DNA of 64,000 nucleotides from Rhodovulum euryhalinum (GTDB lineage: Bacteria; Pseudomonadota; Alphaproteobacteria; Rhodobacterales; Rhodobacteraceae). Shown piece by piece: positions 51,348-61,212 of the stretch. The stretch is from positions 62,001-126,000 of the forward strand of contig NZ_SLWW01000007.1 in the NCBI RefSeq assembly GCF_004342445.1. The letters run 5' to 3'. Each line of letters opens with the position of its first letter. Position 1 is the first letter of the stretch. The notes under the pieces were generated by a model, which was not told the origin of the DNA, did no database searches, and was given only the letters and a program-made list of their open reading frames with translations. A program made the position numbers and the translations under genes.

Positions 51348-52967
51348 TCACTCCTCCATCAGGGGCAGGCGCAGCGCAACAAGCGTGCCCTGGGCGTCGC
51401 CAAGCCGCGCCGCCCAGGGCACCGGGCTTTCCAGCGCGATCGCGCCGCCCATCTGTTCCACCAGCCATTTCGCCAGCGCAAGCCCGATGCCGAATCCCGC
51501 CGGGCGCGGACCCGCCGCCCCGCGGTGGAACCGGGCAAAGACGCGGCCGACCTCGTCCGGCGGCACGCCGGGGCCGTTGTCGATCACGCGCACGACGCCC
51601 AGTTCCCCCTCGGCGGCGACGCTGACCGCCAGCCGCTCCCCCGCCGCGGCATGGCGTACCGCGTTCTGCACCAGCCCCGCGATCACCTGCCGCAGCCAGT
51701 CGGAATCGCCCCAGACCCGCAGGCCGGGGGCGGCGTCGACCGCGATCGCCAGTCCGGCGGTGTCGATCTCGGGCCGGATGTCGGCCACCGCCTCGGCGGC
51801 CAGGCGGCCCAGATCGCAGGGTTCGCGCGCCAGTTCGATCCGCCCGCTTTCGGACCGCGCCACGCGCAGCATGTCGTCGATCCGCCGGTTCAGGCGCTGG
51901 GCGCGGGCGCGGATCGTCTCGAAGCCTGCGCGTGGATCGCCCGCGCCCTTCATCCCCAGTTCGGACTCGAGCATGATAACCGTCAGCGGCGTGCGCAACT
52001 CATGCCCGATATCTGCGAAGAATCGGCGCCGTTCCTCGTCGGTGCGGGCCAGCGCGGCGTTTGCCGCGCGCAGCGCCTCGGTGCGTTCGGCGATGGTGTC
52101 GTTCAACCGCGCCCATTCGCGTTCCACCTCGGCGCGTCGCTCCGCCAGTGCCCGGGCGGCCCGGTTCGTCTCGGCGAACAGCCGGCCGATCTCGTCGTCA
52201 TGTCCTTCGGGCAGCACCACATCGAACTCTTCGCGCCCGATCCGTTGCGCGGCCTGGCGGGCCAGGTCAAGCCGGCCAAGCTGTGGGCGCACCAGGCCGA
52301 AATGGAACGCCCCGAACATCCCCGCCGCCAGCGCCGAGACGCCCAGCGCCATCAGCGTCAGCCGGCGGCGCAACTCTACGATGCTGGCGAGGATGCCGTC
52401 GCGGATGCGCATCTCGTCGCCAAGGGCGGTGTTCAGCAGGGAATCCACCGTCTGCGAGAAACCCGCGAGATAGGCGCGCGCCTCGTCCTCGCCGGTCCGC
52501 CCCGACAGCAGCCCGTCGCGCGCCGAGGTGAACAGCGCCTCCATCCGGGCAATGGCGATGCTTTGCGTGGCGCGGCGCGACTGTTCGTCCAGATCCTCGG
52601 CACGGGCCTGGGCCACCGCCGCCTCGAGGTCGGCGCGCATCGCTGCAAAGGTGCGTTCCAGCCCGCGTGTCGCCGGCTCCATCCGCGCTGCGCGATCGGC
52701 TGGGGTGCGGCCGGTCCGGACCGCCTCGGCCGAGATCACGATAAAGGCCGAGATCTGGGTGGACAGCACCGAATACCGCGCGATGCGGCGTTCCGCGTTC
52801 AGCGACTCCTCGATATGTTCCGAAACCTGCCACATGCCGGAAAGCGTCAGCGCGCCGGACAGGATCGCGACAAGCCCGATCAGCCCCGCGCCGAGCGCGA
52901 GCCGCGCCTTCAGCGTGGCGAAGACGGGCCCCGAGGGCCCGGCGGCGCTTGCATCGTTCCGGTCCAA
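51348..52967 (-). CDS. membrane sensor histidine kinase
   Basis: 539 residues from a TTG start with a strong GGAGGAAAGG ribosome site. A first membrane helix (about residues 25-48) and a second (about 210-230) bracket a mostly helical periplasmic domain of about 160 residues without recognised ligand motif. A HAMP-like segment follows, then the dimerisation helix with the phospho-His in FADIGHELRTPLTV (about residue 320). The ATPase domain has N-box LVQNAVRHAA, G1 DNGPGVPPDE and G2 GFGIGLALAKW. It is the partner of the response regulator 9 bp downstream. The signal is unknown; alcohol or aldehyde availability would be logical for a pqq-linked system. Confidence 0.9.
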   Translation of the reverse strand: MDRNDASAAGPSGPVFATLKARLALGAGLIGLVAILSGALTLSGMWQVSEHIEESLNAERRIARYSVLSTQISAFIVISAEAVRTGRTPADRAARMEPATRGLERTFAAMRADLEAAVAQARAEDLDEQSRRATQSIAIARMEALFTSARDGLLSGRTGEDEARAYLAGFSQTVDSLLNTALGDEMRIRDGILASIVELRRRLTLMALGVSALAAGMFGAFHFGLVRPQLGRLDLARQAAQRIGREEFDVVLPEGHDDEIGRLFAETNRAARALAERRAEVEREWARLNDTIAERTEALRAANAALARTDEERRRFFADIGHELRTPLTVIMLESELGMKGAGDPRAGFETIRARAQRLNRRIDDMLRVARSESGRIELAREPCDLGRLAAEAVADIRPEIDTAGLAIAVDAAPGLRVWGDSDWLRQVIAGLVQNAVRHAAAGERLAVSVAAEGELGVVRVIDNGPGVPPDEVGRVFARFHRGAAGPRPAGFGIGLALAKWLVEQMGGAIALESPVPWAARLGDAQGTLVALRLPLMEE

Positions 52968-53228
52968 GACCTTTCCTCCCCAAGGGCGATCTTAAGGGGC
53001 AAAGCGGGCAGCGGCTGCAAGACCAAAGGCGCGATTGACAGTCCGGGCCCGGCGCTGGCGGGCGCCTGTCGCAGCGCGCCGCGATCCTGTGACAGTCCGT
53101 CGGGCGCCCGGGCGGGCCGCGTCGTGAAAACGTCACGTCAGGCGCTTAAGCGATTGATCCCGCAGCTCGTCGCCCGCTACTCTGTCGGCGACACGGAAAC
53201 GGTCCAACAAGAATTCGGAGGATTGATC

Positions 53229-54539
53229 ATGAAATCGGGAATCTCGCCGGCCGCACTGTTGTGCGGACTCGTTGCCGCCGGCCCGGTCGCGGCCCAGACC
53301 GAGATCGAGTTCTGGCACGCCTTCACCGGGCGGCTGGGCGAACTGGTCGATGCGCAGGTGGCGGAGTTCAACGCCAGCCAGTCCGACTACATCGTGACCG
53401 CCAGCCACAAGGGCAACTATTCCGAGACGCTGAACGCCGGGATCGCGGCCTTCCGCGCGGGCGAACAGCCCGACATCCTGATGGTGTTCGAGGTCGGCAC
53501 CGCGACGATGATGGCCGCCAAGGGCGCGATCAGGCCGGTTCACGAAGTGATGGCCGAGGCGGGCGCCGACTTCGACCCGGATGCCTTCATCGGTTCGGTC
53601 AAGGGGTACTACACGACGACCGACGGGCAGATGCTGTCGCTGCCGTTCAACTCGTCCACCCCGGTGCTCTGGGTCAACCGCGACGCGCTGAGTGCCGCGG
53701 GCATCGACCCGGACACCGATCTTTCCACCTGGCAGCAGGTGGGTGCCGTGCTCGACCAGCTCAAGGCGGCCGGCAGCACCTGCCCGCTGACCACCGCTTG
53801 GCAGAGCTGGATCCACCTGGAAAACCTCTCGGCCTATCACGACGTGCCCTTCGCCACGCAGGAGAACGGCTTTGCCGGGCTCGACACCGAACTGGCATTC
53901 AATGCGCCCTTGCAGGTCCAGCACATCCAGGCGATGGGCGACTGGGCCCGCGACGGCAAGTTCATCTATGCCGGCCGCCGCAACGAGGGCGGCGCCAACT
54001 TCCGCGCCGGGGAATGTGCGCTCTTCACCGAAAGCTCGGCGGGCTACGCGGGCATCAAGTCCGAGGCGCAGTTCGCCTTCGAGGTGCGCCCGCTGCCCTA
54101 CTGGGAGGGCGTCGAGGGCGCGCCGCAGAACACCATCATCGGCGGCGCCTCGTTGTGGGTCATGGCGGGCCAGACGGCCAAGGAATACAAGGGCGTCGCG
54201 TCCTTCCTGAACTTCCTGTCCAGCCCCGAGATCCAGGCCAGGTGGCACCAGGACACGGGCTATCTGCCGATCACCTCGGCCGCAGGCGACCTGACCCGCG
54301 AACAGGGTTTCTATGACGCCAACCCCGGCACCGACATCGCGGTCAGGCAGATGACCGCGAAAGAGCCCACGGCCAATTCCAAGGGGCTGCGCCTCGGGTC
54401 GTTCGACCAGATCCGCACCATCATCGACGAGGAACTGGAGGGGGTCTGGACCGGTGACAAGACGGCCGAGGCGGCGCTGAACAGCGCGGTGGAGCGGGGC
54501 AACCAGTTGCTGCGCCGCTTCGAACAGGCCAACCGGTAA
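53229..54539 (+). CDS. ugpB: sn-glycerol-3-phosphate-binding protein
   Basis: Periplasmic binding component of the Ugp importer, 436 residues with a signal peptide ending about VAAQT (residue 23). The pattern [24 protein letters not shown], the [20 protein letters not shown] segment and [18 protein letters not shown]-type motif (here [14 protein letters not shown]) are those of UgpB. An AATTCGGAGGA ribosome site precedes ATG. The 261 bp upstream hold one GTGACAG Pho-like half-site but no complete Pho box. A 10-bp hairpin separates it from ugpA. Confidence 0.93.
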   Translation: MKSGISPAALLCGLVAAGPVAAQTEIEFWHAFTGRLGELVDAQVAEFNASQSDYIVTASHKGNYSETLNAGIAAFRAGEQPDILMVFEVGTATMMAAKGAIRPVHEVMAEAGADFDPDAFIGSVKGYYTTTDGQMLSLPFNSSTPVLWVNRDALSAAGIDPDTDLSTWQQVGAVLDQLKAAGSTCPLTTAWQSWIHLENLSAYHDVPFATQENGFAGLDTELAFNAPLQVQHIQAMGDWARDGKFIYAGRRNEGGANFRAGECALFTESSAGYAGIKSEAQFAFEVRPLPYWEGVEGAPQNTIIGGASLWVMAGQTAKEYKGVASFLNFLSSPEIQARWHQDTGYLPITSAAGDLTREQGFYDANPGTDIAVRQMTAKEPTANSKGLRLGSFDQIRTIIDEELEGVWTGDKTAEAALNSAVERGNQLLRRFEQANR

Positions 54540-54546
54540 GCTTTTC

Positions 54547-54571
54547 GCGCCCCGGCTCGGTGCCGGGGCGC
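54547..54571 (+). promoter_or_regulatory. stem-loop between ugpB and ugpA
   Basis: GCGCCCCGGC pairs with GCCGGGGCGC around a 5-base loop, without a T run. Such hairpins after a binding-protein gene commonly protect its mRNA and lower read-through into the permease genes. Confidence 0.6.
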
Positions 54572-54580
54572 ATCCCCGCC

Positions 54581-55462
54581 ATGGAAAAGCGCGTCCGCTT
54601 CAAGGGTATCTGGCTGCCGCTGCTGCTGGTCTTGCCGCAGATCGTCATTACCGCCGTGTTCTTCTTCTACCCGGCGGGGCAGGCGATCTGGCAGTCGCTG
54701 TTCATCCCCGACCCTTTCGGGCTGTCGAAACAGTTCGTTGGGCTGGGTAATTTCGAGTTCCTGCTGTCCGACCGCTATTACCGCGCCTCGTTCATCACGA
54801 CCGCGGTCTTTTCCACGCTGGTCACCGTGGTCTCGATGGGCGTGGCGCTATGGCTTGCCGTCCTGGCCGACCGGTTGATCAAGGGCTCGGGCACCTACCG
54901 CACCCTTCTGATCTGGCCCTACGCCGTCGCGCCTGCCGTCGCGGGCGTTCTGTGGCTCTTCATGTTCAACACCCGCGTGGGCGTGGTGACGTGGTACCTG
55001 GGTCTTCTGGGCTATGACTGGAATCACGTCCTGAACGGGGAAGAGGCGATGGGCCTTGTCGTCATTGCCTCGGCCTGGGGGCGGATCAGCTACAACTTCC
55101 TGTTCTTCCTCGCCGGGCTGCAAGCCATCCCGCGCAGCGTCATCGAGGCCGCCGCCATCGACGGCGCGGCGTTCTGGACGCGCTTTCGCACCATCGTCTT
55201 TCCGCTGCTGTCGCCCACGACCTTCTTCCTGCTGGTCGTCAACATCGTCTATGCCTTCTTCGAGACCTTCGGCGTGATCCACACGATCACCTCGGGCGGG
55301 CCGCAGCAGGCGACCACGATCTTGGTCTACAAGGTCTATGCCGACGGCTTCGTGGGGCAGGATCTGGGGTCCTCGGCGGCGCAATCGGTGATCCTGCTGG
55401 TCGTCGTGTCGATCCTGACCATCGTCCAGTTCAGGTATATCGAACGGCGGGTGCATTACTGA
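54581..55462 (+). CDS. ugpA: glycerol-3-phosphate ABC permease UgpA
   Basis: Inner-membrane permease, 293 residues from ATG at 54581 ([20 protein letters not shown]); a GTG seven codons earlier lies inside the hairpin and is less likely. About six hydrophobic segments are seen. The ATPase-contact EAA loop is [24 protein letters not shown] (about residues 190-213). Its stop shares one base with the ugpE start (TGATG). Confidence 0.92.
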   Translation: MEKRVRFKGIWLPLLLVLPQIVITAVFFFYPAGQAIWQSLFIPDPFGLSKQFVGLGNFEFLLSDRYYRASFITTAVFSTLVTVVSMGVALWLAVLADRLIKGSGTYRTLLIWPYAVAPAVAGVLWLFMFNTRVGVVTWYLGLLGYDWNHVLNGEEAMGLVVIASAWGRISYNFLFFLAGLQAIPRSVIEAAAIDGAAFWTRFRTIVFPLLSPTTFFLLVVNIVYAFFETFGVIHTITSGGPQQATTILVYKVYADGFVGQDLGSSAAQSVILLVVVSILTIVQFRYIERRVHY

Positions 55463-56316
55463 TGGCGGACCGGGGCGGCATGGTCGAACGGCGCGGCGCG
55501 GGGCTGTGGCTGACCCATCTGGGCCTGATAGCGGGCGTTCTCTTCATCTTCTTCCCGATCTGGCTGGCCTTCGTCGCCTCGACCGTCACCCAGCCTGAAA
55601 TCGTCCGCCCGCCCATGCCGCTGCTGCCCGGCGACCAGTTCTTCGCGAACTACCGCAAGGCGCTGGTCTCGGGTGTCAACGCCCCCGTCGCGCTGATGCT
55701 GCTCAATTCGGGCGTGATGGCGATCGGCATCGCTGTGGGCAAGATCGTCATCTCGCTGCTGTCGGCCTTTGCCATCGTCTATTTCCGTTTCCCGGGGCGA
55801 CAGATTTTCTTCTGGCTGATCTTCCTCACCCTGATGCTGCCGGTCGAGGTGCGCATCGTGCCCACCTACGAGGTGGTGGCGGGCTTCGGCATGCTCAACA
55901 GCTATTCCGGCCTGATCCTGCCGCTGATCGCGTCGGCCACCGCCACCTTCCTGTTCCGCCAGTTCTTCATGACGGTGCCCGATGAACTCGCCGAGGCCGC
56001 CCGCGTCGACGGCGCCCGCCCGATGCAATTCTTCCGGGACATCCTCCTGCCGATGAGCCGCACGAACATTGCGGCGCTGTTCGTGATTCTCTTCATCTAT
56101 GGCTGGAACCAGTATCTCTGGCCGCTGCTGATCACGACCGACCCCTCGATGAATACCATCGTGATGGGCATCAAGCAGATGTTCCCCAGTGGCGACGACG
56201 TGGCCGACTGGCCGGTGATCATGGCAACCTCGATCCTGGCGATGCTGCCGCCCGTGGTGGTGGTGATCGCCATGCAGCGGCTGTTCATCCGCGGGCTAGT
56301 GGAAAGCGAGAAATAG
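55462..56316 (+). CDS. ugpE: glycerol-3-phosphate ABC permease UgpE
   Basis: Second permease subunit, 284 residues, six hydrophobic segments. The EAA loop is [23 protein letters not shown] (about residues 175-197). Typical UgpE phrases are [24 protein letters not shown] and the C-terminal [13 protein letters not shown]. Directly abutted by ugpC, so ugpBAEC are one operon. Confidence 0.93.
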   Translation: MADRGGMVERRGAGLWLTHLGLIAGVLFIFFPIWLAFVASTVTQPEIVRPPMPLLPGDQFFANYRKALVSGVNAPVALMLLNSGVMAIGIAVGKIVISLLSAFAIVYFRFPGRQIFFWLIFLTLMLPVEVRIVPTYEVVAGFGMLNSYSGLILPLIASATATFLFRQFFMTVPDELAEAARVDGARPMQFFRDILLPMSRTNIAALFVILFIYGWNQYLWPLLITTDPSMNTIVMGIKQMFPSGDDVADWPVIMATSILAMLPPVVVVIAMQRLFIRGLVESEK

Positions 56317-57318
56317 ATGGCGACGGTCAGCCTGGACGGCGTGCGGAAGAGTTTCGGCAAGACCCCGGTGATCCACGGTGTGGACATCGACATCGCGGAC
56401 GGCGAGTTCATCGTGATCGTCGGGCCCTCGGGCTGCGGGAAATCCACGCTTCTGCGCATGGTGGCGGGGCTGGAAACCGTGACCGACGGAGAGGTGCGGA
56501 TCGACGGTGAACGGGTGAACGACAAGGAACCCATGGACCGCGACATCGCCATGGTGTTCCAGAACTACGCGCTTTACCCGCACATGTCGGTCTTCGACAA
56601 CATGGCTTACGGGCTGAAGATCGCGAAGACGCCGAAACCCGAGATCGAGGAGCGGGTCCGGACCGCCGCGACAATGCTGCAACTCGACCCCTACCTGGCG
56701 CGCAAGCCGCGCGAGCTGTCGGGCGGTCAGCGCCAGCGCGTCGCCATGGGCCGCGCCATCGTGCGCAAACCGGCGGTGTTCCTGTTCGACGAGCCGCTCT
56801 CGAACCTCGACGCCAAGCTGCGCGTCCAGATGCGGCTGGAGATCAAGCAGTTGCAGCGGCAGCTCGGCATCACGGCGCTTTACGTCACCCATGACCAGGT
56901 CGAGGCGATGACGCTGGCCGACCGGATGGTGGTGATGAACGCAGGACGCGCCGACCAGATCGGCGCGCCGCTGCAGGTCTATGCCGATCCGCGGACCGAG
57001 TTCGTGGCGGGCTTCATCGGCTCGCCGCCCACGAATTTCATCGACCCCGCCGCATTGGGCGGGCAGGGCGCGCGGATGGGGATAAGGCCCGAACACCTGG
57101 CGCTGTGCCCGCTGCCCGAGGCGCGCGTCGCCGCTAGGGTTCTGGACGCCGAACCCCTGGGCGCCGAGACGCTGATCCACACCCGCCTGCCCTCGGGCTG
57201 CCTGGTCACCGTCCGGCAGGACGGCGCGGCGCCGATCCCCGATGCGGGGGCCGAGGTGGGGCTGTCCTGGCGGGCGGGTGACGAGATGCGGTTCGACGCC
57301 GGGGGCCGGCGGCTTTGA
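56317..57318 (+). CDS. ugpC: glycerol-3-phosphate ABC ATPase UgpC
   Basis: MalK-type ATP-binding subunit of 333 residues. Walker [10 protein letters not shown] (about residue 38), Q-loop [12 protein letters not shown], signature LSGGQRQRV, Walker [12 protein letters not shown] and the switch His in [10 protein letters not shown] are all present. A TOBE-type C-terminal domain (about 240-333) completes it. It starts at the base after the ugpE stop. Specificity for glycerol-3-phosphate is taken from the operon. Confidence 0.93.
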   Translation: MATVSLDGVRKSFGKTPVIHGVDIDIADGEFIVIVGPSGCGKSTLLRMVAGLETVTDGEVRIDGERVNDKEPMDRDIAMVFQNYALYPHMSVFDNMAYGLKIAKTPKPEIEERVRTAATMLQLDPYLARKPRELSGGQRQRVAMGRAIVRKPAVFLFDEPLSNLDAKLRVQMRLEIKQLQRQLGITALYVTHDQVEAMTLADRMVVMNAGRADQIGAPLQVYADPRTEFVAGFIGSPPTNFIDPAALGGQGARMGIRPEHLALCPLPEARVAARVLDAEPLGAETLIHTRLPSGCLVTVRQDGAAPIPDAGAEVGLSWRAGDEMRFDAGGRRL

Positions 57319-57387
57319 CCTGACGCACCGGAACGGGTTTTCTTTGCCGCGCCGATGGGGTTCATTAAGGCGCCAGAGAGGATCCCG

Positions 57388-58314
57388 ATGACGCCAGAGG
57401 CGCGCCCAACGACCCACGATGCCGAGGACGACCCGCGCAACCGGGACATCCTGATCTACGTGAACGGCGCACTGGTGCCGCGCGACCGGGCCGTGGTGTC
57501 GGTCTACGATTCGGGCTTTCTGCTGGGCGACGGCATGTGGGAGGGGATGCGCCTGCACAACGGCAAGTGGGCCTTCTTCGACGCGCACATGGACCGGCTG
57601 TTCGACAGCTGCCGCGCGGTCAGCCTCGATATCGGGATGGACCGGCAGGGGATCCTCGACGCGCTGACCATGACGGCCCGCGCCAACGGCATGACCGACG
57701 ACGTCCATTGCCGGCTGATGGTGACGCGCGGTGTGAAGGTGCGGCCCTTCCAGCACCCGTCGCTGTCGCGCTCGGGGCCGACGCTGGTCATCATCATGGA
57801 ACATTCGAAACCGGCCGACGCGCTGGCCGTCCGCGGCATCCGGCTGGCCACCGTGCCCCAGGTGCGCGGCCTGCCGATGAGCCAGGACGCGAAATACAAC
57901 AGCCATTCCAAGCTGAACTGCGTGATCGCCTGCCTGCAGGCCGAACAGGCCGGTGCCGACGAGGCGCTGATGCTGGACCCGCATGGCTTCGTGAACACCA
58001 CCAACGCCTGCAACTTCTTCATCGTGCGCCGGGGCGAGGTGTGGACCTCGACCGGCGACTATTGCATGAACGGGGTGACCCGGGCCAAGGTGATCGAGAT
58101 CTGCCGCCGCGAGGGGATCCCGGTGTTCGAGCGGAACTTCACTCTTGTCGACGCCTATGCCGCCGACGAGGCCTTTCTGACGGGCACCTTCGGCGCGCAG
58201 ACGCCTGTCGCGCAGATCGACGGCAAACCCATCGGCGACAATGGCGGGCGTGGTCCCGTGATGGACCGGATCGCCGCCCGCTACCGCGACCTCGTGCGGG
58301 AGAACACCGCATGA
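57388..58314 (+). CDS. class-IV PLP aminotransferase lacking the usual pyridine-contacting Glu
   Basis: 308 residues from ATG with an AGAGAGGA ribosome site; an ATG 33 bases upstream is a poorer alternative. It resembles D-amino-acid or branched-chain aminotransferases: IYVNGALVPRDRAVVSVYDSGFLLGDG, and a PLP lysine in YNSHSKLNCV. At the position of the conserved Glu (VTEG in dat of this window) it reads GFVNTTNACNFF, so that acid is missing. This is a recognisable subgroup among alphaproteobacteria and implies altered PLP electronics or substrate. It precedes a dipeptide-type importer, suggesting work on an imported amino acid or amine. Confidence 0.82.
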   Translation: MTPEARPTTHDAEDDPRNRDILIYVNGALVPRDRAVVSVYDSGFLLGDGMWEGMRLHNGKWAFFDAHMDRLFDSCRAVSLDIGMDRQGILDALTMTARANGMTDDVHCRLMVTRGVKVRPFQHPSLSRSGPTLVIIMEHSKPADALAVRGIRLATVPQVRGLPMSQDAKYNSHSKLNCVIACLQAEQAGADEALMLDPHGFVNTTNACNFFIVRRGEVWTSTGDYCMNGVTRAKVIEICRREGIPVFERNFTLVDAYAADEAFLTGTFGAQTPVAQIDGKPIGDNGGRGPVMDRIAARYRDLVRENTA

Positions 58315-58357
58315 GCGCGCCCGAGCCAATTCCGGGCCCCACGCGTCGGGGCGCCGC

Positions 58358-58375
58358 ACCGGGCCGAGGCCCGGT
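58358..58375 (+). promoter_or_regulatory. stem-loop upstream of peptide-binding protein gene
   Basis: ACCGGGC and GCCCGGT pair around CGAG in the 137-bp gap between the aminotransferase and the binding-protein gene. No T run follows. It may be a processing or partial termination signal; the promoter of the importer operon could lie in the same gap but no clear hexamers were found. Confidence 0.4.
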
Positions 58376-58451
58376 CCCAACCACAAGACGCGACCGAGGC
58401 CGCGAGCGGCCAAGAACAGGCACCCCCATCAAGATCCAAAGGGAGATCACG

Positions 58452-60047
58452 ATGAAACTGAGAAATCTGATGGCCACGGCCGGCGTGCTGGCGCTGGTGG
58501 GCACCGGCGCGGCAATGGCGCAGACCCTCGTCTATTGCTCCGAGGGCTCGCCCGAGGGCTTTGACCCGGCGCTCTACACGGCCGGTACCACCTTCGATGC
58601 GTCCTCGCACCCGGTCTACAACCGGTTGATGGAATTCGAGACCGGCACCACCAATGTCGTTCCCGGCCTTGCCGAAAGCGTCGAGGTGTCCGAGGACGGG
58701 CTGGAATACACCTTCAAGCTGCGCGAGGGGGTCAAGTTCCACGCGAATGACAGCTTCACGCCCACGCGCGACTTCAACGCCGACGACGTGATCTTCACGT
58801 TCGAGCGGCAGTGGAAGGCGGACAACCCCTACAACCAGGTTTCGGGCGGCACCTGGGAATACTTCAACGGCATGTCGATGCCCGATCTGATCAAGTCGAT
58901 CGAGAAGGTCGACGACACCACGGTGAAATTCGTGCTGAACCGCCCCGAGGCGCCCTTCATCGCCAACATGGCGATGGATTTCGCCTCGATCCAGTCGAAG
59001 GAATATGCCGACGCGATGCTTGAGGCCGGCACGCCCGAGATGCTGAACCAGAAGCCCGTCGGCACAGGCCCCTTCACGTTCGTTGCCTACCAGAAGGACG
59101 CGGTGATCCGCTATGCGAAGAACCCCGACTACTGGAAGGAAGGGCTGCCCAAGGTCGACAATCTGGTCTTCGCGATCACGCCCGACGCAAGCGTGCGCTA
59201 TCAGAAGCTGAAGGCCGGCGAATGTCACGTCATGCCTTATCCGAACCCCGCCGACGTCCAGGCGATGAAGGACGATCCCGAGATCAACGTCCTGCAGCAG
59301 GAAGGGCTGAACGTGGGCTATCTGGCCTATAACAGCCAGATGCCGCCCTTCGACAATCCGAAGGTGCGCAAGGCCCTGAACATGGCGATCGACAAGCAGG
59401 CGATCATCGACGTGGTGTTCCAGGGCTCGGGCCAGATCGCCAAGAACCCGATCCCGCCGACCATGTGGTCCTATAACGAGGCCGTCGAGGACGATGCCTA
59501 CGATCCCGAGGCGGCCAAGGCCATGCTGGCCGAGGAAGGCGTCACCGACCTGTCGATGAAGGTCTGGGCGATGCCGGTGCAACGGCCCTACAACCCCAAC
59601 GCGCGGCGGATGGCGGAACTGATCCAGGCGGATTTCGCCGAAATCGGTGTCGGTGTCGAGATCGTGTCCTATGAATGGGGCGAGTATCTGGAACGCTCGT
59701 CGGCGGTGGACCGCGACGGCGCGGTGCTGCTGGGCTGGACCGGCGACAACGGCGACCCGGACAACTTCCTCGCCGTGCTGCTGGGCTGCGACGGGGTGGG
59801 CGGATCGAACCGCGCGCAATGGTGCCACCAGCCCTTCGAGGACGTGATCCAGAAGGCCAAGGTCACCGCCGACGTGGCCGAGCGTACCGCGCTTTACGAA
59901 GAGGCGCAGGTCATCTTCAAGGACCAGGCGCCTTGGGCAACGATCGCCCATTCGGTCGTGTTCATGCCGGTGCGCCCCGAGGTCGAGGGCTACAAGGTGC
60001 ACCCGCTGGGCGGACACATCTTCACCGAGGTCGGCCTGGCCGAGTGA
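58452..60047 (+). CDS. dipeptide/oligopeptide ABC importer substrate-binding protein
   Basis: 531-residue DppA-type solute-binding protein (SBP family 5). A signal peptide ends near GAAMAQTLVY (residue 24). The family motif region is VVPGLAESVEVSEDGLEYTFKLREGVKFH (about 62-90). The sequence QTLVYCSEGSPEGFDPALYTAGTT closely follows DppA of E. coli. An AAAGGGAG ribosome site precedes ATG. Substrate is presumably a dipeptide or related amino compound; a peptidase gene follows in the operon. Confidence 0.9.
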   Translation: MKLRNLMATAGVLALVGTGAAMAQTLVYCSEGSPEGFDPALYTAGTTFDASSHPVYNRLMEFETGTTNVVPGLAESVEVSEDGLEYTFKLREGVKFHANDSFTPTRDFNADDVIFTFERQWKADNPYNQVSGGTWEYFNGMSMPDLIKSIEKVDDTTVKFVLNRPEAPFIANMAMDFASIQSKEYADAMLEAGTPEMLNQKPVGTGPFTFVAYQKDAVIRYAKNPDYWKEGLPKVDNLVFAITPDASVRYQKLKAGECHVMPYPNPADVQAMKDDPEINVLQQEGLNVGYLAYNSQMPPFDNPKVRKALNMAIDKQAIIDVVFQGSGQIAKNPIPPTMWSYNEAVEDDAYDPEAAKAMLAEEGVTDLSMKVWAMPVQRPYNPNARRMAELIQADFAEIGVGVEIVSYEWGEYLERSSAVDRDGAVLLGWTGDNGDPDNFLAVLLGCDGVGGSNRAQWCHQPFEDVIQKAKVTADVAERTALYEEAQVIFKDQAPWATIAHSVVFMPVRPEVEGYKVHPLGGHIFTEVGLAE

Positions 60048-60064
60048 CGGCCTGACACAAGTCC

Positions 60065-60091
60065 GGGCGGGGCCAGTCGCTGGCCCCGCCC
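60065..60091 (+). promoter_or_regulatory. strong stem-loop after the binding-protein gene
   Basis: GGGCGGGGCCAG pairs perfectly with CTGGCCCCGCCC (12 bp) around a 3-base loop, then AAGTTTC. It lies between the binding-protein stop and the M24 peptidase start, the same position as the hairpin after ugpB. A partial terminator or 3' stabiliser is likely. Confidence 0.65.
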
Positions 60092-60114
60092 AAGTTTCTG
60101 GGGATTTCAAGGAC

Positions 60115-61212
60115 ATGGCGTCTAGACTGTCGGACTATGCCGGGCTGGCGGCCCGGCTTGGGGTGGATGCGGTCGCGATCGTGCCCGGTCCGAACTTTGC
60201 CCGCATGACGGGCCACAACTTTCACAGCAACGAGCGCCCGCTTGTCCTGGTGATCCCCGCCGAGGGGGCGCCCGCGGCGGTTGTGCCGAACCTCGAACTG
60301 GGCTCCTTCGCCCATCTGGATTTTCCCGGCGCGGTCTTCGACTGGCGCGACCAGGACGGCTATCAGCGCGCCTTCGACGCGCTGGCCCGCCACATGGCGC
60401 TGCAAAGCCTGGCCGTCGAGGGGCAGGTGATGCGCGTTTTCGTGCATCACGCGCTGGCCGCCGCCTGGCCGGGCCTGCGCATCCTCGATGCCGAGCGCGA
60501 CATCTCGGGCCTGCGCCTGTGCAAGTCGCCGGACGAGATCGCCGCGCTGGAACAGGCCATCGCCATTTCCGAACGTGCGCTGGCCCGGGTGCTGGACGGG
60601 GTACGCCCGGGCCAGACCGAGAAACAGGTGGAACAGGCGCTGGTGATTGCGCTGTTCGCCGAGGGGGCCGAGGACCAGTCCTTCGCGCCCATCGTGGCCG
60701 CGGCCGACAATTCCGCGCTGCCCCATGCCCATGCCCGGCCCGATTACGCGATCCGCCCGGGCGATGCACTGCTGCTGGATTTCGGCGCGCGCTGGGGCGG
60801 GTTCTGCGCCGACATCACCCGTACCGTCTTTGTCGGCCACGCGACCGACGAGGCGGCCGAGGTCTACGACACCGTGCTGCGCGCCAATCTGGCGGGCCAT
60901 GCGGTCACGCGCCCGGGCGTCACCGCGCATCAGGTGGACGACGCGGTGATCTCGGTGCTGGAAGCCTCGCCCTTCGCCGACCGCATCCGCACCAAGACCG
61001 GCCACGGGCTGGGCCGCGAGGTGCACGAGGCGCCCTATATCATGCGCGGCAACCATCAGGTTCTGGAACCGGGCATGGTCTTCACCAACGAGCCGGGCCT
61101 CTACCGCATCGGCGGCTTCGGCGTGCGGATCGAGGACGACATTCTGGTGACGGAAACGGGCTGCCGGTCATTGACCAGTTGCCCCCGCGAGTTGATAGTG
61201 ACGGCCGCATGA
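60115..61212 (+). CDS. M24-family Xaa-Pro peptidase
   Basis: 365-residue pita-bread-fold metallopeptidase. Metal ligands are visible in order: Asp in LLLDFGARWGG, Asp in ADITRTVF, His in GHGLGREVHEAP, Glu in TNEPGLY and Glu in VRIEDDILV. The N-terminal creatinase-like domain covers about residues 1-125. Aminopeptidase P or prolidase activity on imported peptides fits its place inside the importer operon, between the binding protein and the permeases (ATGA overlap with the next gene). A creatinase-like role is a less likely alternative. Confidence 0.9.
   Translation: MASRLSDYAGLAARLGVDAVAIVPGPNFARMTGHNFHSNERPLVLVIPAEGAPAAVVPNLELGSFAHLDFPGAVFDWRDQDGYQRAFDALARHMALQSLAVEGQVMRVFVHHALAAAWPGLRILDAERDISGLRLCKSPDEIAALEQAIAISERALARVLDGVRPGQTEKQVEQALVIALFAEGAEDQSFAPIVAAADNSALPHAHARPDYAIRPGDALLLDFGARWGGFCADITRTVFVGHATDEAAEVYDTVLRANLAGHAVTRPGVTAHQVDDAVISVLEASPFADRIRTKTGHGLGREVHEAPYIMRGNHQVLEPGMVFTNEPGLYRIGGFGVRIEDDILVTETGCRSLTSCPRELIVTAA

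Noticed and set aside
53089-53095. Possible Pho box upstream of ugpB (GTGACAG)
   Set aside because: Only one half-site is present; no second CTGTCA-like repeat lies at the 11-bp spacing needed, so phosphate control cannot be claimed from sequence.
50634-53228. Upstream extension of the ugpB frame by 865 codons
   Set aside because: It runs antisense through the response regulator and kinase genes; the ATG at 53229 has a good ribosome site and a proper signal peptide.
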